Source: Guillardia theta CCMP2712
Lineage: Eukaryota > Cryptophyceae > Pyrenomonadales > Geminigeraceae
Reading direction: 5' to 3'
NCBI RefSeq assembly: GCF_000315625.1
Contig: NW_005434613.1
Location: forward strand, 342,441 to 406,440
Length of the DNA: 64,000 nt
Both the position numbers and the translations under genes were made by a program. Position 1 is the first letter of the stretch, and every line of letters starts with the position of its first letter. Shown here in pieces: positions 21,319-30,822 of the stretch. The notes under the pieces were generated by a model. That model ran no database searches. It was not told where the DNA came from and saw only the letters and a list, made by a program, of their open reading frames with translations.

Positions 21319-24172
21319 TTAAACGCACTCTTTCATCATCTCGCGAATCGCACTAGTTGCATAACAGCTCTTGGGGAGGTTGAAGGAAAGTAGCAAATCC
21401 CAGCTCTGCCCACCCTGTCAGCTCTTCATGTGGAACAGTCAAGTCATGTACCTTTCCCTCCTCATGTGCTGTAGGGTATATCACCTCTAGCTGCTGTTTT
21501 CGGAAGATAACGCAGTCGTCAAGAACACTAGCAAGTTCATCATCTGAACATGTAGATCACCTTGATGTACTCAACGACTTGTCTGTAGCCTCCAGGGCAC
21601 TGCAAGAGTGGATCAGCGACCTTTCATCCCTTCTCTCTCACTTCATACCTGAGATGCAAAGGGTCCTAGCTTCGCAGTAGGGTCCTGAAAGTCGACGTCG
21701 TCTTGTGCGAGCTGAATGTGTAGAGGTGAGAAACATGACGAGGTGGGAAGGGAGGGAGGGAGGTTCGAGGAGACGAGTACGAGGGAGGTTCGAGGAGGAA
21801 GTTTGAAGGGAGAAGGAGGTGGGAAAAAAACTCAACATGACAAGCAAGGGGCAAAGTTCAACACAACGAGCAGGTAGCAATCAAGACAAAGAGAAGGGGT
21901 TGAAATTCGACCAGCTTGCGATACTCTTCCTTCATCTCGTTGTCCGGATATATGACAGATCTGCTTCGACTTGAGCTGCAAGGAGAGGAAAGAGAGTCGA
22001 GAACCTCCCAGGGAGTGGAAGAATGACGTCCTGCAAGTTCAAGCATGGGTCAAAACTTCAGATGACTACACCGATCCACACACCTGAATCCCATACGAGC
22101 CAGAAGCAATATCCTCCTGCGAGGGAGTAAAGGAACATGTTTAGAACTATCTGGAAGGGTTGTGATAACCTTGGTCAAAGTCTTGATCCTCTTGTTTTCT
22201 GCCGTATCCGTCCCTTCTGCATGATTCTTGCTCTCAACCACACCGTCTTCATCCTCCTCTTGCCCGACGAAACTCCCCCCATCAAGTTTCCTCCTCTTCC
22301 CACTCCCATCGGCACACTCCGAGAGCAACTCCAACCTCCTCTTCCTATCCGCCATCCTCTCGCTGCTCCATACAAGATCTCCTTCCACAGCCTGCCTCCC
22401 AAACTTCCTCATCCTCAATGACACCATACAGTTGAACACGAAGCTCTGATAGCTCTGTAAGTGAAGCGAGCGGATCCCGTGCGGAAGAGCCTTGATAGCC
22501 TCCAAGTGCGCTTCGTGCCCGTTCCTCTGCAGAGCCTTGAGGACGATCTCCTGGACTCTGCTGCCTCGCGGGAGCATTTTCAACGCTTTCGAGATGTTCT
22601 TCGTTTCATAGTAGAAATCGATCGCTTGCCTGCACTTCTCCTTGTTGTCTCCCTGTCCGTAGAGCAGGGTCTTGAGGGCAGTTTCGAAGTCCCCTCGCAT
22701 CATACTCGCTCCAACTCTGTGCGGCATCAGATGGTCAGCCGAGTACCGTCCCACCCTCTGCGAGCCAAAGTAGTTGAAGAATCCGCTCCTGCCGAGCTCT
22801 CCAACCGCACCCTCCACCACCTCCCTCTTCGCTGAAATTTCTCGGATTCTGATCTGAAATCGATTTCCCAGCAGATGGCCTAGCGATAGCGGCTGTGCGT
22901 AGGACGACGTGGAGATTTTCCCTATCCTAATGCGGCTGATCTTGTTGCTGATACCAGCAAGCCTCTCTCCCTTGACTCCCCTCACTGCGAACAGTTGAGT
23001 CGTGATCCCCACCTTGTCCTTTGTGCCGTGGTAGCTGAAGTAGGAGGGAGGCACTTGCAGGGCATCGGCAAGGCGAGAGATTGCTTCGAGGTGTTCCACA
23101 TGCTCTTTCCGCAGGACGAAGGCAGTGTACCAGTATCCTCCATCCTCTATCTTGAACTTCTGAGGCCTCGTCCCCCTCCTCTCATTCTTCTTGTTCAGCT
23201 CAGAGCTCTTGATATGCTTCATCTCCTTCCTTTCCACCCGTATGGCGCTGGCGCCGCCCTCCTCCCCCGCGCTGCGCTTGGTCTCCGTGGTGCTGCGGAA
23301 GAAGGGAAGGCAACGTGAGATGCACTGATGGATCTTCGTACGACAAGCTCTGTCAGCGTTCTGTCCTATCAGCACAAACGAGCTCGCGGCATCTACTCCC
23401 TCCTGGCACTTCTTCTGGTTCATCCGCCTTGTTGTCACGGCGAACAGCTGCAGCTTCTCAAGGTCGTCTTTCACCAGGAGCTCACTGATCTCGTCGAAGA
23501 TCGCATCCTTCTCTGCCTTGATGAACTTCCCGTCGACAGTCGTCGTCTTGATCCACGGCCACCTGGTCTTCATTGCGTGATGGCATGCCGATCGGAACAG
23601 CTTCGTCACTTGAGCAGAGATCTCTGGAGCTGCAGAGACATCAGGCAAGTGTCTTCGCAGGAATGCTTCAGCATCAGGGATATCTATCATCACACCCTTG
23701 CTCTTCACATCGTCAACCTTGTCATCCCCTTCCAATGTCTGAGCATAGGTTTCAACCTGCTTGATCGCTTCCTCTGAAATCAGATCTTTCAGCTCTGCCT
23801 TGAATAGGCTCTCCTCAATTTGCTCTAACAGGACACTGGTTCGTTCCCCTGCGCACTCTTCCTCGACTTCGGCTTTCTTGACTGCTTCCGGGCCAGACGA
23901 AGTTTGAGTATCAGCTCGCAAGACTCTCAAGTATGAACAGCCTGAATAGTCGAACCTCGATCCAGTTTCGTCCTCCTCCAGCTTTATCACGTTCCCATCG
24001 AGATCAATTTCGTTGACAACAAAGTCCTATCATGCAGTTCAGCTCAAACATCCTTTCAAGCATAAGATACCTCCGCAGAGTCCTTCAAGCTCCCTTGGAA
24101 TCCCTTCGATTCGTTCATGAAAGATACCATCCCCCCATGTTGCAAAAGTTCTTCCCATGTTTCCGAGTCCAT
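21319..24172 (-). CDS. PUS7: PUS7/TruD-family tRNA/mRNA pseudouridine synthase
   Basis: Converts uridine to pseudouridine in tRNA, and in other RNAs in known homologues. ATG at 24172; exon 1 (24071-24172) reads MDSETWEELLQHGGMVSFMN. After a 44-nt intron the long exon from 24026 begins DFVVNEIDLDGNVIKL, the TruD family N-terminal motif. The catalytic motif is YHGTKDKVGITTQLFAVRG (Asp in TKD). Other TruD blocks: PLSLGHLLGNRFQIRIRE, GFFNYFGSQRVGRYSADH, VGASMMRGDFETALKTLL, LQSYQSFVFNCMVSLRM. Short terminal exons give EDIASGSYGIQ, DVILPLPG, SVIYPDNEMKEEYRKL, CPGGYRQVVEYIK and SFNLPKSCYATSAIREMMKE, with TAA at 21319-21321, as in eukaryotic PUS7. The N-terminal 200 residues are extended and charged relative to bacterial TruD, as usual for PUS7. 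Confidence 0.95.
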
Positions 24173-24676
24173 GCCCTGCAAGACAGTCACTCAAATCTAG
24201 ATCTCTCACAATTGTCTGGAGGAAGCAAAGTGTTTCTGGACAACCGATGGGTGTACTGGTCCAGATAGACCCTCTACCTTGCATTATCGCGTTTTCATAT
24301 ATAAATCAACGAGGGCTAAATTCATAGGACTTGGTTTTGTTCATTCTATGCAAAGCCTCAATTCGTAGGTCAATCCCTACACTCTTCTCCCTTTGTCTCT
24401 CACGCCTCGCATGCGTTGTAGTCGTACGAATCGCGATCCCTGTCTCCTTTATCCTCAAGACTACTTAATTCAGTGGTGAAATCGAGTCGATGGTGCCTGC
24501 CCCTGCCCCTATCCCTGCTCCTCTTCCTGCTCTACTGCCCCTGCCCCTGCCCCTGCCCCTGCCCCTGCCCCAGCCCCGGCCACGGCCTGTGCACCTCCCT
24601 CAGATCCTACCGTGCCACATACGGGCGCTACAAAATCATCTTCTCCGCCTCCTAGCACGTGAACTAACATCGAGAA
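24173..24676. other. PUS7 5' flank
   Basis: Contains a TATA-like tatataaat at about 24296 and a (CCCCTG)n array at about 24500-24585. No gene is recognised. Confidence 0.4.
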
Positions 24677-25492
24677 GTGATACCTCGTCCTCGCGGACCT
24701 GGACGTGGACGTCACCATCTTAATTTCTGTATGGCCGGTCGGCGGTACACGATGCTCGACCCCGAGGTGAAAATGGATCATTGGCGTTCAATGAATTCGA
24801 CGAATCTACTCTACCGAGACTTGATCTACTCCTGCACCACTCTCTCCGACCTCGACCCTGACCCCCCCGCTGGCGCTCAGGCTGGCAAACGACCCTNNNN
24901 NNNNNNNNNNNNNNNNNNNNNNNNNNNNNNNNNNNNNNNNNNNNNNNNNNNNNNNNNNNNNNNNNNNNNNNNNNNNNNNNNNNNNNNNNNNNNNNNAGCC
25001 CCAGCCCCAGCCCCAGCCCCTGCCCCTGCCCCTGCCCCTGCCCCTGCCCCTGCCCCTGCCCCTGCCCCTGCCCCTGCCTCTATCCCTCCTGCTCCTGCTC
25101 CCCTGCCCCTGCTCTCACACCTTCCCCATTGCCCATCTCCGATGCGTCTGCTCATGATCAACACTACAGACTTGATCATCAAAACTCTGACTCGGACTCA
25201 AGCTCCTCAGAATAGCTCCACGAACCGGAAGATAGGCGATCTCTGGCTTTCTGTCCTTCGCACTCATGTCTGGACTGGGCTGGTTCTGGACGTCATGACA
25301 ACTCCTCCCTACACCAACAATACAAGCCCCGTTGGCCTCCCTGCGCTCTCTGAACCAGCCCAACAAAAGACTTCGGATCATAATGTGAGCTGTGCCACCC
25401 ATCGCCTGCCTCAGGCCTTTCTTCCCATCCCTGCAGGTATGGATGAACTTGTTCACGCTGAAACCTTGATGGAACTCCGGTACCTGCCGTAA
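24677..25492 (+). CDS. Uncertain ORF spanning an assembly gap and Ala-Pro repeat
   Basis: A 271-codon plus-strand frame runs through the 100-N gap and the (CCCCTG)n array (read as PAPA). Flanking parts have ordinary composition (MAGRRYTMLDPEVKMDHWRS; LVLDVMTTPPYTNNTSPVG). The minus strand is also protein-like at 25490-25600 (VPMHRLLDASILLRYQSCCM) and 25150-25300, and can be joined over a 53-nt GT-AG intron. I cannot decide which strand, if either, is genic. No family is recognised. Confidence 0.25.
   Translation: MIPRPRGPGRGRHHLNFCMAGRRYTMLDPEVKMDHWRSMNSTNLLYRDLIYSCTTLSDLDPDPPAGAQAGKRPXXXXXXXXXXXXXXXXXXXXXXXXXXXXXXXXXXAPAPAPAPAPAPAPAPAPAPAPAPAPASIPPAPAPLPLLSHLPHCPSPMRLLMINTTDLIIKTLTRTQAPQNSSTNRKIGDLWLSVLRTHVWTGLVLDVMTTPPYTNNTSPVGLPALSEPAQQKTSDHNVSCATHRLPQAFLPIPAGMDELVHAETLMELRYLP
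24897..24996. other. Assembly gap (100 N)
   Basis: Exactly 100 N, embedded in a CCCCTG/CCCCAG repeat on both sides, so the true length of the array is unknown. Confidence 0.99.
24997..25080. repeat. (CCCCAG)/(CCCCTG) hexamer array next to gap
   Basis: About 13 tandem hexamers immediately right of the gap. The same hexamer occurs left of the gap at about 24537-24577. Confidence 0.9.
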
Positions 25493-27359
25493 CTCCATGC
25501 AGCAACTCTGATAGCGGAGTAGGATGGATGCATCCAGGAGGCGGTGCATGGGGACCCTTCGTTTCATCGTCTGCATGATCGCACGCTCCGGAAGTATCGA
25601 GCTGATATGGGTCTCGCCGTCCTCCTCGCATGACCCATGCGCTCCTGCTCCTGCTCCTGCTCCTGATCTGGTTACCTCCGAGACGCTGCTGTACGTGGTT
25701 GGTGAGGAGTTGCTTGCTGCCTTCTCAGTGTTTCGAGATGAACTCTGAGGCGAGCTGGTTTTTTTATCTGACTGATTTTTATTTCGTTTTGAGTAAAATT
25801 ATTACTCACAAACAAGTTTTTTTTTTTAAAAATGAGAAATCTTTGGAAGTGAAAAATAAACAAAACTCCATGTTTTGAGGAAACTATTTTCAAAATTTCA
25901 GTGTTTTCACCAACCACCATGTTTACCTTCGTCCTATTTTTCAAAAATCATCAATAATATTCAAATTTTGGATTATGTTTCGCCAACTTCGCTCAAAATG
26001 TACCCACCCTCCTATCCTATATGCAAAGGCGGAGAACGGCAGGGTAGAGACAGTGTTCGGGCAATTCACAAAGTCAACTCCCACCTTACCCCTTCATTAC
26101 CCCCAATTTACTACGTGTTGTATCTCAATAGGGGGTGGGTATCCTCGGAGGGGGTCCCTTCTCCGAACACCCACCCCCCTTATAGTACCAATCTCGTACA
26201 ACCTGACTTCAATTTGAACCCTTTGGGGTGTATATTAATGTACCCCCTACCCTACTTTAAGACTTCGAAACACAACTTTACCCCCTTACTTCTATACAAT
26301 TTGGAGGGTACTTTGATAACCCTACCCTGTGATTCGAGTTTTGGCAATACCCCCATCCCCCATGTACGAAATTTCAATTTGTACTCCAAAGATTCTACCC
26401 TTACGAAATACTACAAACGTTGATCACCCACCCTGTCTGAAATAAAAATGAATAACTCACACCGGTACTTTTTAGTAGAGGTACCCCAATTATCTATGAT
26501 GAAGGTACCCCTTGTGGTCCAATCCACCCCTTAATTATGCACCCCACCCACCTATTTGCACACACGACCTCCTTCCTCATTATGGCATTCTGATCAGGCG
26601 TTGAACGAAAATGAGTTGGAGAGGGGAAGGAGGGAGGGAGGGAGGCAAGAAGAATCAGAATAAGAGGATACGAGGACGCTGCTTACAAGGAAGCAAATGG
26701 CTACAAGTAGCAGAAGTACCTGTAGATTGTGACCTCAACAGCAATGAAAAGTGGGTTGGAATCGCGGATAGTGGGGGGAGGATGTAAATTGAATTGGAGG
26801 GATACAGGCAGGGGAGGAGGAAGGAGGCGAATATCAGAAAATAAATTGCGACAAGCACGACCGACAATGGCGGGAAGGGGAACGGTATGTTGTGCGGAAG
26901 ATCAAAGTTGGACTGCGTGAGGGATGCGGTGAAGAATTTAGGGCGAGAGCGCGGTGCGTTTGCCTTAAGATTGTTGTTGAGTACATCACAAGGATAGATT
27001 GATAGAGCTTTCCAAGGAGGGATATCGGAGGAAAGAGAGAGCCGAGCCGCCATGCGTGCCAGTGATTGATAGGGAGCGGAGAGAGTACAGCGAGACTGAC
27101 AGGCAACAAGGGAAGACCCATACCCGCACGATGGGGTGTTGGAAAAAGTCACCTTTGTATTTGACACTGATTGTCATCCATCAGGGCGAAAAGACTGAGA
27201 GGAACACGCTCTCATGAGCAGCAAAGGTGCTTCTCGATCCTATGGCGTCTCGAACAATGCCCTGACTTGGGCATCGCAGGATTTGCGCGTTGGATTTAGA
27301 ATTATCATTGGCTCCAATGGGCTGCAATTGGTCAAAGTCCGCGAGGTCTTACAACAGAT
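25493..27359. other. AT-rich block and TACCCC-rich region
   Basis: 25740-26000 is markedly AT-rich (runs such as ttttttttttaaaaatgag). 26000-26560 alternates AT-rich sequence with taccccct and cccaccc motifs on the plus strand. 26600-27200 is mixed, with short ORFs lacking any domain signal. An ATG at 27214 opens 61 codons that cannot be spliced convincingly to the next ORF. Confidence 0.45.
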
Positions 27360-27683
27360 ATGCCTCGTGTTGTGTTTTCTCATTCATTCCTCAATTTGAA
27401 CAGCATCCAAGACGAACCGTTGAACACCTCGGACAGTTGTGGTTTGCAAGTCAACGTGCCATATGAAAACGAAGGTTGGACGATACGCTTTCGTTGGGTT
27501 GGACTGAATGATCTTTTGTGCAATTTCACAGAGTATGACTTGGTCGGGTCTGCCAAATCGACTCCGAAGCAGCGACCTGATTCGAAAGGATCATTGAGGT
27601 GGAAAGTGTACGAAAACATCACAATTTCTCATGTGTCTTTCCAGTCGGTTCTTTTCAGGAGAGCCATCGAAGCTGAAGGTTGA
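27360..27683 (+). CDS. Hypothetical ORF (107 aa) just upstream of phosphatase gene
   Basis: Uninterrupted ORF from ATG 27360 to TGA 27681-27683, only 31 nt before the phosphatase ATG. Composition is protein-like (VNVPYENEGWTIRFRWVGL, NDLLCNFTEYDLVGSAKS) with no recognised family. I tried splicing it to the phosphatase exon and found no phase-compatible joint. It could be a separate small gene, a misread upstream exon, or 5' UTR. Confidence 0.35.
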   Translation: MPRVVFSHSFLNLNSIQDEPLNTSDSCGLQVNVPYENEGWTIRFRWVGLNDLLCNFTEYDLVGSAKSTPKQRPDSKGSLRWKVYENITISHVSFQSVLFRRAIEAEG

Positions 27684-27714
27684 ACTTGTTCTCATCAATT
27701 TTTACCGATGCTGA

Positions 27715-30450
27715 ATGTCTGAGCAGCCCATTGCTGTGGAGGATCCAAGTTATCCCTCTCCTGAAAGAGACGATAGACCTCTCCTGTCGCCAGCAGATTT
27801 GCGAAGTCGTCAGAAACTCGATCTCCGAGAAGAAACAGATTTTGGAACTAGAGCTTCAAACTTTGTTTGCAAGAAGCTACATCTTACAGGTAATCTTAGC
27901 AGCAGAGTCTACTGATTGCGAATGGTCTAAGAGATCTGTGTTCCTTTCGCAGGCCTAAAACCTCTCCCTAAGCGCCGACACCATGAAACTCATTTGGCAG
28001 CGGACGGGAGCGAAGCTAATGAGCAAGCGCATGAGGCTGCTCCTCCAAGTTTGAAACTTTTGAAGCAATCGGCAGAGCAAACGGATGTCAGCAAGCCGTC
28101 TATCAGCCTCAACATCTCCAAAGCCCTGGAGATCCCTCGAGAAAAGACAGAAACAGAACTCCGGGCAGAAAAATTGAAAAAGTTTGAGAATGAGTGCACA
28201 CGAGTTGAAGATTTCTTGTTCGTTGGTGGGGTTGCAGTTGCGCAGAATCTTGAGCTTTTAAAGGGAGTTGGAATAACGCACATTTTGAATTGCGCCGGAT
28301 TGTCTTCGGAGAATTTTTTTCCAGAGTCATTTCAATACACTACTGTGAGTCGCTACTAGGCACGAATTTTCTCATCTAACACGTCCTGCAGCTTTACTTG
28401 AATGATGCAGCCTCTGAAGACATCACTTGCCACGTCTACAGGGTATGATTCGTAGATGATGGCCGTGTTGAGATGATTGAGATTGGTTTCAGGTTGTGCG
28501 ACTCATTCAAGCTGTAAAGCAGACGGGAGGGAAGATACTTGTACATTGCCATCAAGGGGTCTCAAGATCTTGTGCATTCTGTATAGCTTTCTTGATCCAC
28601 GATTATTCTTTATCCTACGAGGATGCGTTTCTACGGGTGAAGGTAAACTCTAGGAGGACAAACGTGAGGTCGTGCTCAGTCACCTCCAAATAGGAGAGAA
28701 GAGGCATCTGTAACCCTAACGCTGGCTTCGCTGCTCAACTGATGACGTGGAGCAAGAATCTGGAAGCTTACAAGCAGGTGCGTTTGATATTGACACGATG
28801 AGAGTGTGGAGAATTGATACCTCGAAAACAAGGGGGGAGTTGACGCCCACCGGATGAGGGCGTTTCATGTGCATTACTACTTCAGGTGAATCCTGAAAGC
28901 TTCTTGACGAGTAAGGTTGACCTTGCCCTTCAAAGGGGAGATGTACCAGAAGGAGGGGCGCAGATAAAAGACACAAAGGACTGCCTTGCGTCAAAGTTGC
29001 TCGGTCACTGGGATGGAAGGAATCAAGACATGTCGAGCCAGGAGGAATTCGACGAGAATCACCTGTATGTGCTGCAGCCGGATCAGGTGAAGCTGACGCG
29101 TCTACCTCTTTCCTACATGGTGACATGCATGCTCAAGGTCTACATCCTCGAGACTGCAGAGGAGATGTACGTGTGGATCGGCGATAGGAGCACACTGGTT
29201 GCTCGGCAGGTTGAACCGTCACGGGCGATGCTGAACTTCATTCGACAGGAGCACAAGGAGTTTGCAATGCAGTGTATCGGAGATCTTCAGAAATTTGAGA
29301 ACGCCTGCGAGAAAGTTGTGATTGTGAATCATGGCCAGGTAGAGCAATCGAATGATCTCTTTCTCATTCCATTGGTCGTAGTGGCTGACCCCTCGTGGTA
29401 GGAGAGTCAACAAGTTCTGGACCTGGTAGCTAAGCTGCAGTGTAGACTACCCAAAGGTCTCGACTGGCTCGCGACCTCCTAGCTTCTCATGCCTTGTGCA
29501 GGATCGAAGGAGTTGGAGTTGAAAGATGCCGGGATGAACTTGAGGTAAAGTCGCTCGATGATTTCCCTTCGTCTCTGCTCATCGACTTGTCAACAGCCTC
29601 TCAAGCATCCAGGCAGAACGACCTGTCGTCCCCTCCCTCCCTGCTGAACCCCGGGGAGTGGGCAAGCGAGACTCAGGGAGGAGGGAGGAGGGTGTGAGTG
29701 GGCCGAGCGGTCCAGGTCCTTCGCTCCTCCTATCGCAAACCTCACCGCAGGTCTTGTTGCCTGTTCGTGAGGTGCTCGTTCACCTTGTACCTTGCAGCCT
29801 GTTCAGTCTTTCGTCCCGCCGCTCTCCGCAGGGTGGAGGAGAATGGACAAGGAGGAGGTCAAACAAGAGGAGAAACCAGCGGCGGCCTCGATTCCAGCAG
29901 AGGAAGCTGGGGAGGAGGGGGAAGAATCTGGTCCTCGAGTCAGGATGTTTGAGATTGTCGGATGGGATGACGGAGAGGGCGATGTTGAGTTTGAGGTGAG
30001 GGGCCCAAGTGCGAAGAGCAAATGGAAGTGACCTGGTCATGGCAGGAGCTTGAGAACTTTGACTCAGACGATCTCTGGACAAGCAAGGTGAGGAGGAGGA
30101 GGAGGAGGAGGAGGAGGAGGAGGAGGAGGAGGCAGGTTACCTGATAGTATTTCAGGCGTTCTTTCTTGTGCGGGGAGGGGAGGCAGCATCGATCTTGTGG
30201 ATTGGAAACGAGTTTGCTGACGTGAGATCCATTTTACTCCCTCGAGCTTGTGACGGCTGTGAGCAGGGGCTGGACGACGAGGATAGGTTCGCAGAGGTGG
30301 CGGTGTCGCGTTTTGAGAAGGTGAGAGCTTTTCTCTTTCGCGTGCTTGTAAGAGTTTCTGCAGCATCTTGGACGAAGTGTGAAGTGCGAGGAGAGACTGA
30401 GGGAGGGGGATGAGGAAGATGAATTCTGGGACCTGTTTGAGCTGGGATAG
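27715..30450 (+). CDS. MKP1-type dual-specificity phosphatase with gelsolin-like C-terminus
   Basis: Protein Tyr/Ser/Thr phosphatase expected to dephosphorylate MAP kinases. Exons 27715-27889, 27953-28344, 28392-28442 (introns 63 and 47 nt), 28493-28642, 28694-28777, 28886 onward. DSP domain: CTRVEDFLFVGGVAVAQ, GVGITHILNCAGLSSE, LYLNDAASEDIT (general-acid Asp), then the P-loop LVHCHQGVSRSCAF (HC-x5-R-S) and CNPNAGFAAQLMTW. This order and spacing match plant MKP1. After it a gelsolin-like segment reads LKVYILETAEEMYVWIGDRS with ARQVEPSRAMLNFIRQE. A second gelsolin-like segment near the end reads AFFLVRGGEAASILWIGNEF, VSRFEKFLQHLGRSVKCEER and DEFWDLFELG, with TAG at 30448-30450. Exons between 29400 and 29850 are uncertain. 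The intron at about 30088-30155 is a GAG repeat. The start could lie further upstream. Confidence 0.85.
30088..30132. repeat. (GAG)n microsatellite in intron
   Basis: About 14 GAG triplets between the exons ending ..DSDDLWTSK and beginning AFFLVRGG of the phosphatase gene. Confidence 0.85.
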
Positions 30451-30822
30451 CTACTTTCTCTGTTGTGATTATTGTTTTTTACACTCTTGTCAAAATTCCT
30501 GAAGGCTACATGCACGTTGATGGATATCAGTTACTGTAACATGGACAAGTCACATGTACAGAAACAGCAGATGAGAAGAATGCATGTAGATACATACACA
30601 TGTATGGATAGATATCATCTGCACGCACATAGTTGAATATTATACACCAATCAGAATGAAGACAGTACTGGAAGGCGAGGAGATGGCCGAGAAAGGAGGA
30701 GATTTCTGACAGTTTGAATAGGAATGCATGACAAACGATGAGACAGGTAGAAAGCTTGTTCAACTCTCAACCTCTGCCAAGAAAACGTTTCGAGTACCAA
30801 CTCATGTGTTTATGAAAGGTCT
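30451..30822. other. Convergent 3' intergenic region
   Basis: Between the phosphatase stop and the giant gene's stop. It contains acatacacatgtatgg-like TG/CA-rich sequence at about 30590 and no gene. Confidence 0.5.

Noticed and set aside
22461-23777. Plus-strand ORFs opposite PUS7
   Set aside because: Shadows of the PUS7 coding exon, which has unmistakable TruD motifs.
25875-26423. 182-codon plus-strand ORF in the AT-rich/TACCCC region
   Set aside because: Composition follows the nucleotide bias (Pro, Tyr, Asn, Leu); no domain, and it sits in a recurrent non-coding tract type.
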